Below, piece by piece: positions 31,266 to 39,132 of a stretch of 64,000 bases of DNA. Position 1 is the first letter of the stretch, and each line of letters begins with the position of its first letter. The stretch is from contig NZ_CP125942.1 in assembly GCF_039602135.1 (NCBI RefSeq), positions 2,108,001-2,172,000 on the forward strand. Direction: 5' to 3'. Both the position numbers and the translations under genes were made by a program. The DNA comes from Glutamicibacter sp. B1 (GTDB taxonomy: Bacteria; Actinomycetota; Actinomycetes; Actinomycetales; Micrococcaceae). The notes under the pieces were generated by a model. The model was given only the letters and a program-made list of their open reading frames with translations. It was not told the origin of the DNA and searched no databases.

Positions 31266-31311
31266 AAAGGTGCTGTGGCGGATCTACGGATCAGCTACAG
31301 CACCTTTTTGA
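31266..31311 (+). terminator. parC terminator
   Basis: An 11-bp outer stem (31266-31276 and 31297-31307) with further inner pairing, then a run of T. cydDC converges from the other side. Confidence 0.85.
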
Positions 31312-31312
31312 G

Positions 31313-34300
31313 TTAATGGGTCATGCCGACCTTGGCGCCAAGGTCGATACACGTGTCGCAGCTAGAAGCCAATCGTTCATCGTGGGTAATGAGCACTACC
31401 GTGCGCTCCTTCAATGCCAGACGCAAGGTATCGATCAATTCAGCGGCTTCGTCCACTCCCAAATGCGCTGTTGGCTCATCAAGTAATATCACTTGGTGTC
31501 CACCGAGTATGGCTCTCGCTACGGCCATTTTGCAGCGTTGACCGCCTGAAAGGTTATGCCCGCCCGAACCGATCTTAGTATCGAGTCCTGCTGGCTGAAC
31601 CTGGTACCAGGTGTACAGTCCTACTTGCTTAAGCACCTGAATCAAGTCACTATCACTGCGTTGTTGTCCTTCGGGAACGCCTAGCATCAGGTTGCGTCGG
31701 ATTGAGGAATCGAAGAGATGCGCTTCTTGTGGGCACCAGGCTACCGAGTTCAGCTCAGTATCTTGAATCGGCTGGCGTTGCCCCGTTTCATCAAGAACGT
31801 TGAGTTCTCCAGAACGCACAGGCAACGCTCCAAGTAGTGCGGTGAGCAGCGTGGATTTTCCTGAGCCCGAGGGTCCAACAATAGCGGTCCACTGGTTCGG
31901 CTCAATTTTAGCCGTGAGACCTTCAACGACATTTGGTCCATGGCCATATCCGAGGTTGAGGTTCTTCAGTTCAAATCCGGTGACTTGGGCAGCTGGCTCT
32001 GTCGCGTTTTTGCTGTCCTGATTTTCGTTTCCTTGGCTAGCAAGCCCATGACGTTCTAATTGTCGGGTCAGCTGTTTCAATGCTTGCCCCTGCTGGACAG
32101 CCACCAGGGCGTTTGCCGCGCTATCCCCTAGGGCAAGACTGAGCAGCACCGCTAATGCCGTCAAGGATGCAGAGCTATGTGATACCGAGGTCATGACGAT
32201 GGCCATGACCACGGTCAGCAACACGGCGAGCGCCGACGCACTTCCCTGGCCTAGGGCGTGAGTTCGCGCATCCTTGGTATTTTTTTGCTCCGCACCGTGC
32301 ACTGACCCGATGGCTGTCTCCAAAGAACCGTTGATGCGGAGCGCAGATTTGTGTCGCAAGATGCTCAGAATTGATTGGTTCATGGTCATTCGGTGGTTCA
32401 TCTGGCGCACTAAGTGTTGCCCTTCGATCCTTTGAACCAGCCAACGAACAGGGAATACTAGCAGTATCCCAACGATCACGGCGCACCATCCGAACTCTGG
32501 TTGGATGAGGAACAAGGCAATTGTGGACACGACCCACAAAGCGATCGCGGAAGGGGGAGGGAAAACGACGCGTGCCAGTTGATCGCGTAGTTCATCGACC
32601 TCCGCCAAGAGGAATCTTAGGACAACGGATGACCGGCTAAAGAGTCCCCAGCGAGCAGGGTCAGCAACCATAGCGTTCCAGATCTTCTCACGAAGTTCCC
32701 CGGCGTAGCCAAGGACCGCATCGTGGATGGCCAGTTGCTCTAGGTATCGGAAGGCAGCTCGACCTATGCCCAGCGCACGCACCATGACAAAGGCGACGCT
32801 CAAATGAAGGATGGGTGGTTGGTAGCTTGCCTCGACGATCAGCCAACCGCTGAGCGCTGCCAAAGCGACCGCGCACACGATGCTAATGGTTCCCCACACC
32901 ACCGCTTTGGTGGCACTTCGATAGTTTTTCAGCAGTTCACGACGCGGGTTGAACTTATTCTTGCTGTCTTCAATAGTTGCGAAATCTTGCAGTGAGTCGT
33001 TAATAGCAAGAACATCGTCGCGGGCAGACCACGAGGAATCCAAGGATGTGGGGTTCTGGTTTCCCTGTGCACTGTTGAGCAACGGATCGTGGCTGGCAAG
33101 GAGAACGGCGCAATGTGGTGGGAGCTCGCCGAGGATCTGGCGAACCTCCGCAGCGTTCTTGCCGTCGAGGTGTGCCGTTGGTTCATCTGCTAGGAGCAGG
33201 CTGCAGTTGGATTCGCTCTCCAAACGCAGTACTGCGCGCAGAACTTCTAAACGGCGCAGTTCACCAGGCGAATACTCGGCAATCTTGTGTCCGAGCATAC
33301 GTTGCATAGAAAGGCGCTGCGCTAGCTGAGCTATCCGTTCAGGTTTCGCGTTAGGGATATCTTGGGCTAATTGATCTTTGCCGGTTTCCGCGTCAAATCG
33401 TGGATGCTGGCTGATCATGGCAATTGATCCGGAGATGCGAATGCTGCCCTGAATCAATTCTGGGTCAAAGGCATTGTCACTGCTAATGGCTTCGGCAATC
33501 ACTGCCAGCAATGTCGTTTTGCCGGTGCCACTGGCCGTGGAGATGATGTGTCGCTCCCCCGGGCCCAGGGTGAGGTTGAAGTTCTCGTAAATTGGTTTGT
33601 CATGGACGTAGCCCACACGGAGATTCTCAATTTCCAGAATCTTGGTTGATTGTTCCTGTGCGTTGGCAAATACCGGAATTTGCGGAGCAACAGCCGTGAT
33701 TGTCTTATATCGCTGGTACGCAGCGAGTCCGTCATCAGCAGCATGGTAAGCCGAGCCGACTTCACGCAGTGCTGAGAAAAGCTCGGGTGCCAGGATCAGG
33801 ATGGTCAGCCCGGCAGATAGCTCGATGGAACCGTTAACCAGTCGGACACCAATAAAGACGGCTAATACCGCTACGGACAGTGTTGAAATGAGTTCTAGCC
33901 AAAAACTAGACATGAAGACGGTTTTTAGATTTGCCATGGTCGCGGTTCGGTACTTCGCGCCGACCTGCGCGATAGCGTTACCCTGTTGGAGAGCACGCCC
34001 CAACCCAAGTAGCGCTGGCAGGCCCTGGGCGAGTTCATAGAGTTGGTTAGCTAAGCGATCCAGTGATGATTGTGATTCTTTGAGTGTTTCTTGAGTGTGC
34101 ATTCCGATGAGGGTCATAAATACCGGGACCAAGGGAATGGTTAGCACCAGAATGACTGCGCTAATCCAATCCAGTCGCAAAATGTAGATCCCCAAGAGCA
34201 AGGGAACCGCGGCGGCTCCGATCAGCGCAGGAATGAATTTCGTGAAGTAATCGTCCAACTTCTCAATGCCGTGGCTGGCCAAAGTGGCCACCATGGGAAT

Positions 34301-34627
34301 CGAATTTTGTGTTGCCGGAATGATGCTCGGATGAGCGGCTTCGGAGCGTAGTAGCCGTAGGCGCGTTCGTTCTTTGGCTCCCAGGCCCATACGCCGGGAC
34401 CCCGCGTTCAATCCCCAGGCCGCAAGTGCCCGCAAGATGGCGCCAACTCCTGCAAGATACAGAAGCTGCGCTTCGTTCTCGACACCGGATGCCATGTTGG
34501 CAATCCAAGTTCCCAGTGAGTATGCAACGAGTACCAGCCCCAAGGCCTTCAAGATTGAAAAGCACGTCAGTACTGCAAATTGTCGTGGGGAGATCAATTC
34601 TTTGGGAAGAAACCTTGGGGCTGGCAT
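31313..34627 (-). CDS. cydDC: Fused CydD-CydC thiol-reductant ABC exporter
   Basis: Exports glutathione- or cysteine-type reductant needed to assemble cytochrome bd. At 1104 residues it fuses two full exporter halves, each membrane domain then ATPase; E. coli makes CydD and CydC separately. The C-terminal ATPase (from about residue 870) is canonical: GPSGSGKSTLL, NLSGGQRCKMAVARA, VILLDEPTAHL. The first ATPase (about 330-530) is degenerate: the Walker A reads TASGTGKTTLL without its first Gly, and the signature is YSPGELRRLE instead of LSGGQ, though Walker B LLLADEPTAHLD is kept. It lies 25 bases after cydB, as the last cyd gene. Confidence 0.92.
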   Translation of the reverse strand: MPAPRFLPKELISPRQFAVLTCFSILKALGLVLVAYSLGTWIANMASGVENEAQLLYLAGVGAILRALAAWGLNAGSRRMGLGAKERTRLRLLRSEAAHPSIIPATQNSIPMVATLASHGIEKLDDYFTKFIPALIGAAAVPLLLGIYILRLDWISAVILVLTIPLVPVFMTLIGMHTQETLKESQSSLDRLANQLYELAQGLPALLGLGRALQQGNAIAQVGAKYRTATMANLKTVFMSSFWLELISTLSVAVLAVFIGVRLVNGSIELSAGLTILILAPELFSALREVGSAYHAADDGLAAYQRYKTITAVAPQIPVFANAQEQSTKILEIENLRVGYVHDKPIYENFNLTLGPGERHIISTASGTGKTTLLAVIAEAISSDNAFDPELIQGSIRISGSIAMISQHPRFDAETGKDQLAQDIPNAKPERIAQLAQRLSMQRMLGHKIAEYSPGELRRLEVLRAVLRLESESNCSLLLADEPTAHLDGKNAAEVRQILGELPPHCAVLLASHDPLLNSAQGNQNPTSLDSSWSARDDVLAINDSLQDFATIEDSKNKFNPRRELLKNYRSATKAVVWGTISIVCAVALAALSGWLIVEASYQPPILHLSVAFVMVRALGIGRAAFRYLEQLAIHDAVLGYAGELREKIWNAMVADPARWGLFSRSSVVLRFLLAEVDELRDQLARVVFPPPSAIALWVVSTIALFLIQPEFGWCAVIVGILLVFPVRWLVQRIEGQHLVRQMNHRMTMNQSILSILRHKSALRINGSLETAIGSVHGAEQKNTKDARTHALGQGSASALAVLLTVVMAIVMTSVSHSSASLTALAVLLSLALGDSAANALVAVQQGQALKQLTRQLERHGLASQGNENQDSKNATEPAAQVTGFELKNLNLGYGHGPNVVEGLTAKIEPNQWTAIVGPSGSGKSTLLTALLGALPVRSGELNVLDETGQRQPIQDTELNSVAWCPQEAHLFDSSIRRNLMLGVPEGQQRSDSDLIQVLKQVGLYTWYQVQPAGLDTKIGSGGHNLSGGQRCKMAVARAILGGHQVILLDEPTAHLGVDEAAELIDTLRLALKERTVVLITHDERLASSCDTCIDLGAKVGMTH

Positions 34628-34652
34628 ATCTCGTCTTTCAGGAATGGTTTGG

Positions 34653-35678
34653 TTATTTGACGATTGACTTCACGCGGTGCGACTCGGGAATGTGTTCTTC
34701 ACGAAGTCGTTTACGGAATACCCAATAACTCCAGGCTTGGTACGCCAAGACTAGTGGTACACCAAAAGCAGCCACGATGCTCATCAGCTTGAGTGTGTAC
34801 GGAGTGCTTGAGGCTGTTTGTATCGTGAGGTCAAAGGCCGAGTCCAGGGTCGATGGCAAAACCACTGGGAATGCGGCAATGAAAATTGCCGCTACTGCTG
34901 CCAACATCGTGACACCCAAGGCGATGAAGGAGATTCCTTCTTTACCGGCTCGTCCGGTCAGCCCTGCGACGCCGAGTGCGATCACCGACAGCACGAGGCA
35001 CAGCCAGGCAATTGCTGATTCGTTACTTGCGATCACCCAAACGGCCCAGAGCAGCAGGGGCAGTATTGCCACCGGCATCCAACGCCCCACGAGCTTGCCG
35101 GCTTCTTCACGTACCGGTCCGTCGGTTTTCAACCGTAGGAACGCTAAGGCATGAACCCAGCAGAATGCCACGACGGCGATTCCTCCGAGCACCGCATGCC
35201 ATGTGAGCCAGGCGAACGGTCCTCCCACCCGGTCCCCGTTTTCGTTCAGTGGTAGCCCCAAAGTAGTGGATGCAAGCATTGCACCAACACCGAAGGCGGC
35301 AACCAGAGAACCGAGGCCGAGGGCGAGGTCCCATGCTTTTCGAGTCGGCGCAGTGATCGCCTTGCCACGATATTCAATGGCGACTGCGCGGAAGATCAGC
35401 GCGATCAGTACAAGGGTCAGCGGGATATAAAGCGCCGAGAACAGTGAAGCGTACCAGTGTGGGAACGCTGCAAATATGGCACCTGCGGCGGTGATCAACC
35501 ATACTTCGTTGCCATCCCATACCGGACCAATGGTGTTCAGTAGCAAACGCTTTCGCTTTTCGGTGTTTCGGCCAAGGCCAATGAGCATGCCCACGCCGAG
35601 GTCGAATCCCTCAAGAAAGAGGTAGCCACACCAAAGTACTGCAATGACAATAAACCAGAGCGTTGGTAGCCATTCCAT
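34653..35678 (-). CDS. cydB: Cytochrome bd oxidase subunit II
   Basis: Membrane subunit of the high-affinity quinol oxidase, 341 residues with about eight hydrophobic helices. The start MEWLPTLWFIVIAVLWCGYLFLEG region with GFDLGVGML is typical. GPVWDGNEVWLITAAGA and YASLFSALYIPL are family hallmarks. It follows cydA by 23 bases with TAAAG/GAAGGAG-like ribosome signal, and precedes cydDC. Subunit II partners CydA in binding haems b595 and d. Confidence 0.95.
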   Translation of the reverse strand: MEWLPTLWFIVIAVLWCGYLFLEGFDLGVGMLIGLGRNTEKRKRLLLNTIGPVWDGNEVWLITAAGAIFAAFPHWYASLFSALYIPLTLVLIALIFRAVAIEYRGKAITAPTRKAWDLALGLGSLVAAFGVGAMLASTTLGLPLNENGDRVGGPFAWLTWHAVLGGIAVVAFCWVHALAFLRLKTDGPVREEAGKLVGRWMPVAILPLLLWAVWVIASNESAIAWLCLVLSVIALGVAGLTGRAGKEGISFIALGVTMLAAVAAIFIAAFPVVLPSTLDSAFDLTIQTASSTPYTLKLMSIVAAFGVPLVLAYQAWSYWVFRKRLREEHIPESHRVKSIVK

Positions 35679-35701
35679 GGTTTTCTCCTTCGTTCGTGTG
35701 G

Positions 35702-37303
35702 CTAGTAAGCGAATGCCAAGACGTCATCGTCGTCATTGTCATCGTGTGTTTTGGAATGAGTGGAATCTTGATGCGTCTCGGACTCCAGTTCTGGCATTGC
35801 CGAGGCTACGCCACCGCGGATATAGCGTGTGAGCAGCACCAGTTCGACTACGAGCAGAACCGCATAGATAGAGGTGAGTGCGATCAGTGAGAAGAGGAGT
35901 TCGCCAGCGCTGACGGTCGGTGAGACTGACGCTGCGGTGTACATGAAGACCTGGTCTACACCGCCCATTTGAGGGTTGGGTGCCACAGTGAATGGTTGCC
36001 GTCCCATTTCTGTGAAGATCCAGCCGGTGGCATTGGCGCCGAAGGGAGCGGCAATACCCAAGACAGCGAGTCGGGAGATCCATTTGTTATCTGGAACGGT
36101 TCCCTTACGGGTAATCCATAGGGCAATCGCAGCAGCTACTGCGGAGAGACCACCGAAAGTGATCATCAATCGGAATCCCCAGTAGGTAACTTCCATGACA
36201 GGTAAGTAGTCGATTTCCTGACCGGCGTACTGGCCGAAGGATTCATCTTGCGGGTAGTACTTGCCGTATTTCTCTTGGTACTCAGGAATCAGCGTATTGA
36301 CGCCTTTGATTTCTGTGGTGAAGTCACCGTTAGCCAGGAATGACAGGATTCCAGGAATCTCGAAGACTGCGACTACATCATCACAGTTCGTGGCACCGTG
36401 AGCTGTGATATCTCCCAACGACAATACTGAGAAGCCCGTGCCGTCGTGACAAGCAGCTTCAGCGGAGGCCATTTTCATAGGTTGTTGTTCAAACATGAGT
36501 TTGGCCTGTTCGTGACCGGTCAACGCCACGCCAAGGAATGCGACTACAGCGACGCTAGCGCCGATGCGCAAGGACTTGATCCAGACCTGGTAGTCGGTCT
36601 TGTCACGCTTCTTGCCTAGGCTCAAGTCCTCCCCAACAATGACTCTTCCGTTGGCGTCTACCGTGTCGATTCCTTCTTTACGGCGACGGTAAAGGTGGAA
36701 CCAAGAGATGCCGAGGAGAAAACCTCCGGCGACGGCAAAGGCACCGAATAGTGTGTGAGGGAAGGTGATGAGTGCAGTGTTGTTGGTAAAGACTGCCCAT
36801 GCATCGGTCATTACGGCGCGACCGTCAATGAGCTCGGTACCGACTGGATGTTGCATCCATGAATTAGCAACAAGAATAAAGTATGCCGAGAGCATGGTGG
36901 CCAATGAGGCGCACCAGATGGTTGCCAGGTGCAGGCGCTTAGGCAGTTTCTTCCAACCAAAAATCCATAGGCCTAAAAAAGTGGATTCTACGAAGAATGC
37001 AAGTAGTGCTTCCATGGCCAGGGGTGCGCCGAACACGTCGCCCACGTAGCGGCTGTATTCGCTCCAGGCCATTCCGAATTGGAATTCCTGAACGAGCCCA
37101 GTAGCCACACCCATGATGAAGTTGATCAAAAACAGCTTGCCCCAAAATTTGGTCATCCGCAGCCAGTGCTCGTTGCCGGTGCGGTGCCAAATGGTTTGCA
37201 ACACGGCAACCGTTAGTCCTAGACCGATGGTCAAAGGGACCATCAAGAAGTGATAGACCGTGGTTATGCCGAACTGCCAACGGGCAATTTCCAGTGCATC
37301 CAT
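35702..37303 (-). CDS. cydA: Cytochrome bd oxidase subunit I
   Basis: Quinol-oxidising, haem-bearing subunit of the bd oxidase, which reduces O2 at low oxygen or under respiratory stress. 533 residues. The start MDALEIARWQFGITTVYHFL holds the conserved first helix with its His ligand; EFQFGMAWSEYSRYVGDVFG and GWIFTEMGRQPFTV are hallmark motifs. The periplasmic Q-loop is of the short type. The C-terminal tail is Asp/His-rich (DDNDDDDVLAFAY). It opens the cydA-cydB-cydDC operon. Its 5' leader holds two dyads shared with the blaI promoter, so repression by BlaI is the likely control. Confidence 0.96.
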   Translation of the reverse strand: MDALEIARWQFGITTVYHFLMVPLTIGLGLTVAVLQTIWHRTGNEHWLRMTKFWGKLFLINFIMGVATGLVQEFQFGMAWSEYSRYVGDVFGAPLAMEALLAFFVESTFLGLWIFGWKKLPKRLHLATIWCASLATMLSAYFILVANSWMQHPVGTELIDGRAVMTDAWAVFTNNTALITFPHTLFGAFAVAGGFLLGISWFHLYRRRKEGIDTVDANGRVIVGEDLSLGKKRDKTDYQVWIKSLRIGASVAVVAFLGVALTGHEQAKLMFEQQPMKMASAEAACHDGTGFSVLSLGDITAHGATNCDDVVAVFEIPGILSFLANGDFTTEIKGVNTLIPEYQEKYGKYYPQDESFGQYAGQEIDYLPVMEVTYWGFRLMITFGGLSAVAAAIALWITRKGTVPDNKWISRLAVLGIAAPFGANATGWIFTEMGRQPFTVAPNPQMGGVDQVFMYTAASVSPTVSAGELLFSLIALTSIYAVLLVVELVLLTRYIRGGVASAMPELESETHQDSTHSKTHDDNDDDDVLAFAY

Positions 37304-37343
37304 TGAATCCTCAATTTATCGCGTGCGGAGACCGATCAAGACT

Positions 37344-37362
37344 TTTCTACGCAACGTAGAAA
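37344..37362. promoter_or_regulatory. BlaI-type operator dyad 1 (cydA leader)
   Basis: TTTCTACG-CAA-CGTAGAAA is a perfect dyad with 8-bp arms. It lies downstream of the inferred cydA start point, a position where a bound repressor would block elongation. Confidence 0.6.
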
Positions 37363-37387
37363 TGCCTTCAGGTATCACAATAGACGA

Positions 37388-37406
37388 TTTCGACAGCTTG
37401 TAGAAG
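37388..37406. promoter_or_regulatory. BlaI-type operator dyad 3 (cydA leader, degenerate)
   Basis: TTTCGACA-GCT-TGTAGAAG has the same 8-3-8 layout as dyad 1 with two arm mismatches. It sits about 18 bases after the inferred cydA transcription start. Confidence 0.42.
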
Positions 37407-37430
37407 TCGAAACCTAGAGATTCCACCCAC

Positions 37431-37436
37431 ATTATA
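37431..37436 (-). promoter_or_regulatory. cydA -10 element
   Basis: Minus-strand TATAAT. The expected start point is near 37424, giving a leader of about 120 bases before cydA. No strong -35 is seen, which fits activation or an extended control region. Confidence 0.55.
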
Positions 37437-37568
37437 AAAACCTAGTTACCACGAATGCGAGAGGTGGGAATCCGCAGAATTTTCACAGGATACGAGGCTG
37501 CTCATACACGCAGGTGAGCGCCGTACTTAGAGCCGAGCTCGAGATTAAATCGACACGAATACCTCACA

Positions 37569-37587
37569 CTTTTACGCGTCGTAGAAA
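37569..37587. promoter_or_regulatory. BlaI-type operator dyad 2 (blaI promoter)
   Basis: CTTTTACG-CGT-CGTAGAAA matches dyad 1 at 15 of 19 positions, with an identical right arm. It covers the expected -35 of blaI, whose -10 is TACAAT at 37605-37610, so it fits autoregulation. Confidence 0.55.
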
Positions 37588-37688
37588 TATTGATCAAAAA
37601 TCGCTACAATTGGTGTCTCAAGCAGTGTGCTCGGGTCTAGCTACTCGAGTATTCGGCGACAGTACTAAAGCAAGTGAGGTAAGACCTA

Positions 37689-38060
37689 GTGGCCAGCCTT
37701 GGCGATCTAGAACGTTCCGTCATGGATCTGCTGTGGGATTCCACAGAACCGCTCACCGCGAACGATCTTCGCGATGATCTCGCGGCACTTGGCACCGATG
37801 CGAAAGAACTCGCAGTAACCACGGTGCTGACCGTGCTTGCACGCCTTGAAAAGAAAGGGCTAGTTGAGCGCGAGCGCTCGAGCCGCCCACATCGTTACGC
37901 AGCTTCTTCTTCGCGAGAAGACCACACCGTCGGTCTGCTCAACGAAGCGCTGGGTACTGCACAGGATCGCGAAGCTGTACTTGCGCGATTCATTGGCGGT
38001 ATTTCGGCGGATGAAGCAGCTTCACTGCGTGCTATCTTGGACTCTGTAAAGTCCGCATAA
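37689..38060 (+). CDS. blaI: BlaI/MecI/CopY-family transcriptional repressor
   Basis: Winged-helix repressor of 123 residues. The N-terminal DNA-binding domain (about 1-75) has the family pattern LERSVMDLLWDS, LTANDLRDDLA, TTVLTVLARLEKKGLVER. The C-terminal helices (80-123) dimerise. In BlaI/MecI systems the protein is cut by a paired M56 metalloprotease on induction; such a gene follows 23 bases downstream. GTG start at 37689 with GAGG nine bases upstream. Dyads matching its expected operator type occur in front of itself and of cydA. In mycobacteria a BlaI protein controls respiratory genes, so a respiratory rather than beta-lactam role is likely here. Confidence 0.92.
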   Translation: MASLGDLERSVMDLLWDSTEPLTANDLRDDLAALGTDAKELAVTTVLTVLARLEKKGLVERERSSRPHRYAASSSREDHTVGLLNEALGTAQDREAVLARFIGGISADEAASLRAILDSVKSA

Positions 38061-38083
38061 TTTATTCAAACTTCGGGGACTGA

Positions 38084-39049
38084 GTGCTTCTCACCTCATA
38101 TTTCCTTGCGGCGTTGGCCATCGCATTAGCGTGGCCGACGCCGTTGGCCTTATCAAAAGCTAAATGGACCACCCGTGCACCGGTCCAAGCCGTACTCCTC
38201 TGGCAAGCCATCGCATTAGGCGGTGGTCTATCCATGATTGGCTCGATGCTGGTTTGGGGTCTCACGCCACTGGGTGATGACCTAATTTCGGCGTTGCAAG
38301 GTGGCTGGCGCCTGCTCACTGGTGATCCGAGCGTCGCCTATCCCGGGGTTGTTCATCTTTTTGCCTTGAGCACGGCATTCCTCTTCGGATTCCATTTGGT
38401 TCTGACCTTGATTCGCGCCGCATGGCGGACTTCAAGACAGCGAGCTAAACATCGACAGCTTCTGCGGTTGTTAAGTAACCCATCGGAGACTCGACCAAAT
38501 ACCCTAGTCATTGACCACGATATGCCCGTAGCCTATTGCGTCCCCGGGATATCGCAATCCGTTACTGTTCTATCTCGCGGCCTGATCACGCAACTTACTG
38601 CTGAAGAACAGCAGGCAGTGATTTCCCATGAACGCTCGCATCTGGACCAACGCCACGACTTGCTGATCCTAGCCTTCACGGCATGGAATGAAGCCTTGCC
38701 TTGGTTGCCGACCTCGAAGCTGGCTCTTGAAGCAGTGCGTCAACTAATTGAAATGCTGGCCGACGACAAAGCACTAGAGAAGGTGAACCGGCAGACGCTG
38801 CTCAAGGCGATCATCACGGTTGCCACGGCAGCTAGCGATGTCGATAAAGTGTCATCAGCCAACAACTCCTCGAACGCAGAACTAGTTGGCATGCCCGGCG
38901 GTGAAGTTTCGTCTCGGCGTCTCCAACGACTATTGACTCCGGTTGCACCACTCAAGCCTTTGCCTCGATATCTGGTCTTGACCTGCACAATCCTTTTACT
39001 TGTTTGCCCTACGGTTCTTCTCGTAGCGCCTCGCTTGTTGACCTGGTGA
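38084..39049 (+). CDS. M56-family membrane metallopeptidase (BlaR-like)
   Basis: Membrane zinc protease of 321 residues that probably cleaves the BlaI repressor. Hydrophobic segments lie at about residues 2-20, 32-60, 90-112 and 298-318. The zinc motif HERSH is at 182-186, followed by LDQRHD with the usual second conserved His. The penicillin-binding sensor domain of BlaR1 is absent, so the inducing signal must differ. GTG start with GGGGA four bases upstream. It is cotranscribed with blaI and closed by a terminator. Confidence 0.9.
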   Translation: MLLTSYFLAALAIALAWPTPLALSKAKWTTRAPVQAVLLWQAIALGGGLSMIGSMLVWGLTPLGDDLISALQGGWRLLTGDPSVAYPGVVHLFALSTAFLFGFHLVLTLIRAAWRTSRQRAKHRQLLRLLSNPSETRPNTLVIDHDMPVAYCVPGISQSVTVLSRGLITQLTAEEQQAVISHERSHLDQRHDLLILAFTAWNEALPWLPTSKLALEAVRQLIEMLADDKALEKVNRQTLLKAIITVATAASDVDKVSSANNSSNAELVGMPGGEVSSRRLQRLLTPVAPLKPLPRYLVLTCTILLLVCPTVLLVAPRLLTW

Positions 39050-39079
39050 TTGTTCCCTAGATTTCTAGCATTAAAGTGT

Positions 39080-39126
39080 GAAGCCGTTGGCATGGGCAAA
39101 AGAGCCCGTACCAACGGCTTCAGTTT
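39080..39126. terminator. Terminator between M56 peptidase and parE
   Basis: An 11-bp perfect outer stem (39080-39090 and 39111-39121) with inner GGGC/GCCC pairing and TTTT after it. It serves convergent genes. Confidence 0.85.
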
Positions 39127-39132
39127 TGATGA

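Larger units (their letters stand above)
37304..37688. promoter_or_regulatory. Divergent cydA/blaI control region
   Basis: A 385-bp AT-rich gap with no credible gene. It holds a perfect TATAAT for cydA, three related dyads (37344-37362, 37388-37406 and 37569-37587), TACAAT for blaI (37605-37610) and a 10-bp palindrome TACTCGAGTA (37642-37651) near blaI. Confidence 0.75.

Noticed and set aside
37689..39049. Beta-lactam resistance module (blaI-blaR)
   Set aside because: No beta-lactamase or penicillin-binding sensor domain is present, and the operator pattern points to cytochrome bd genes.
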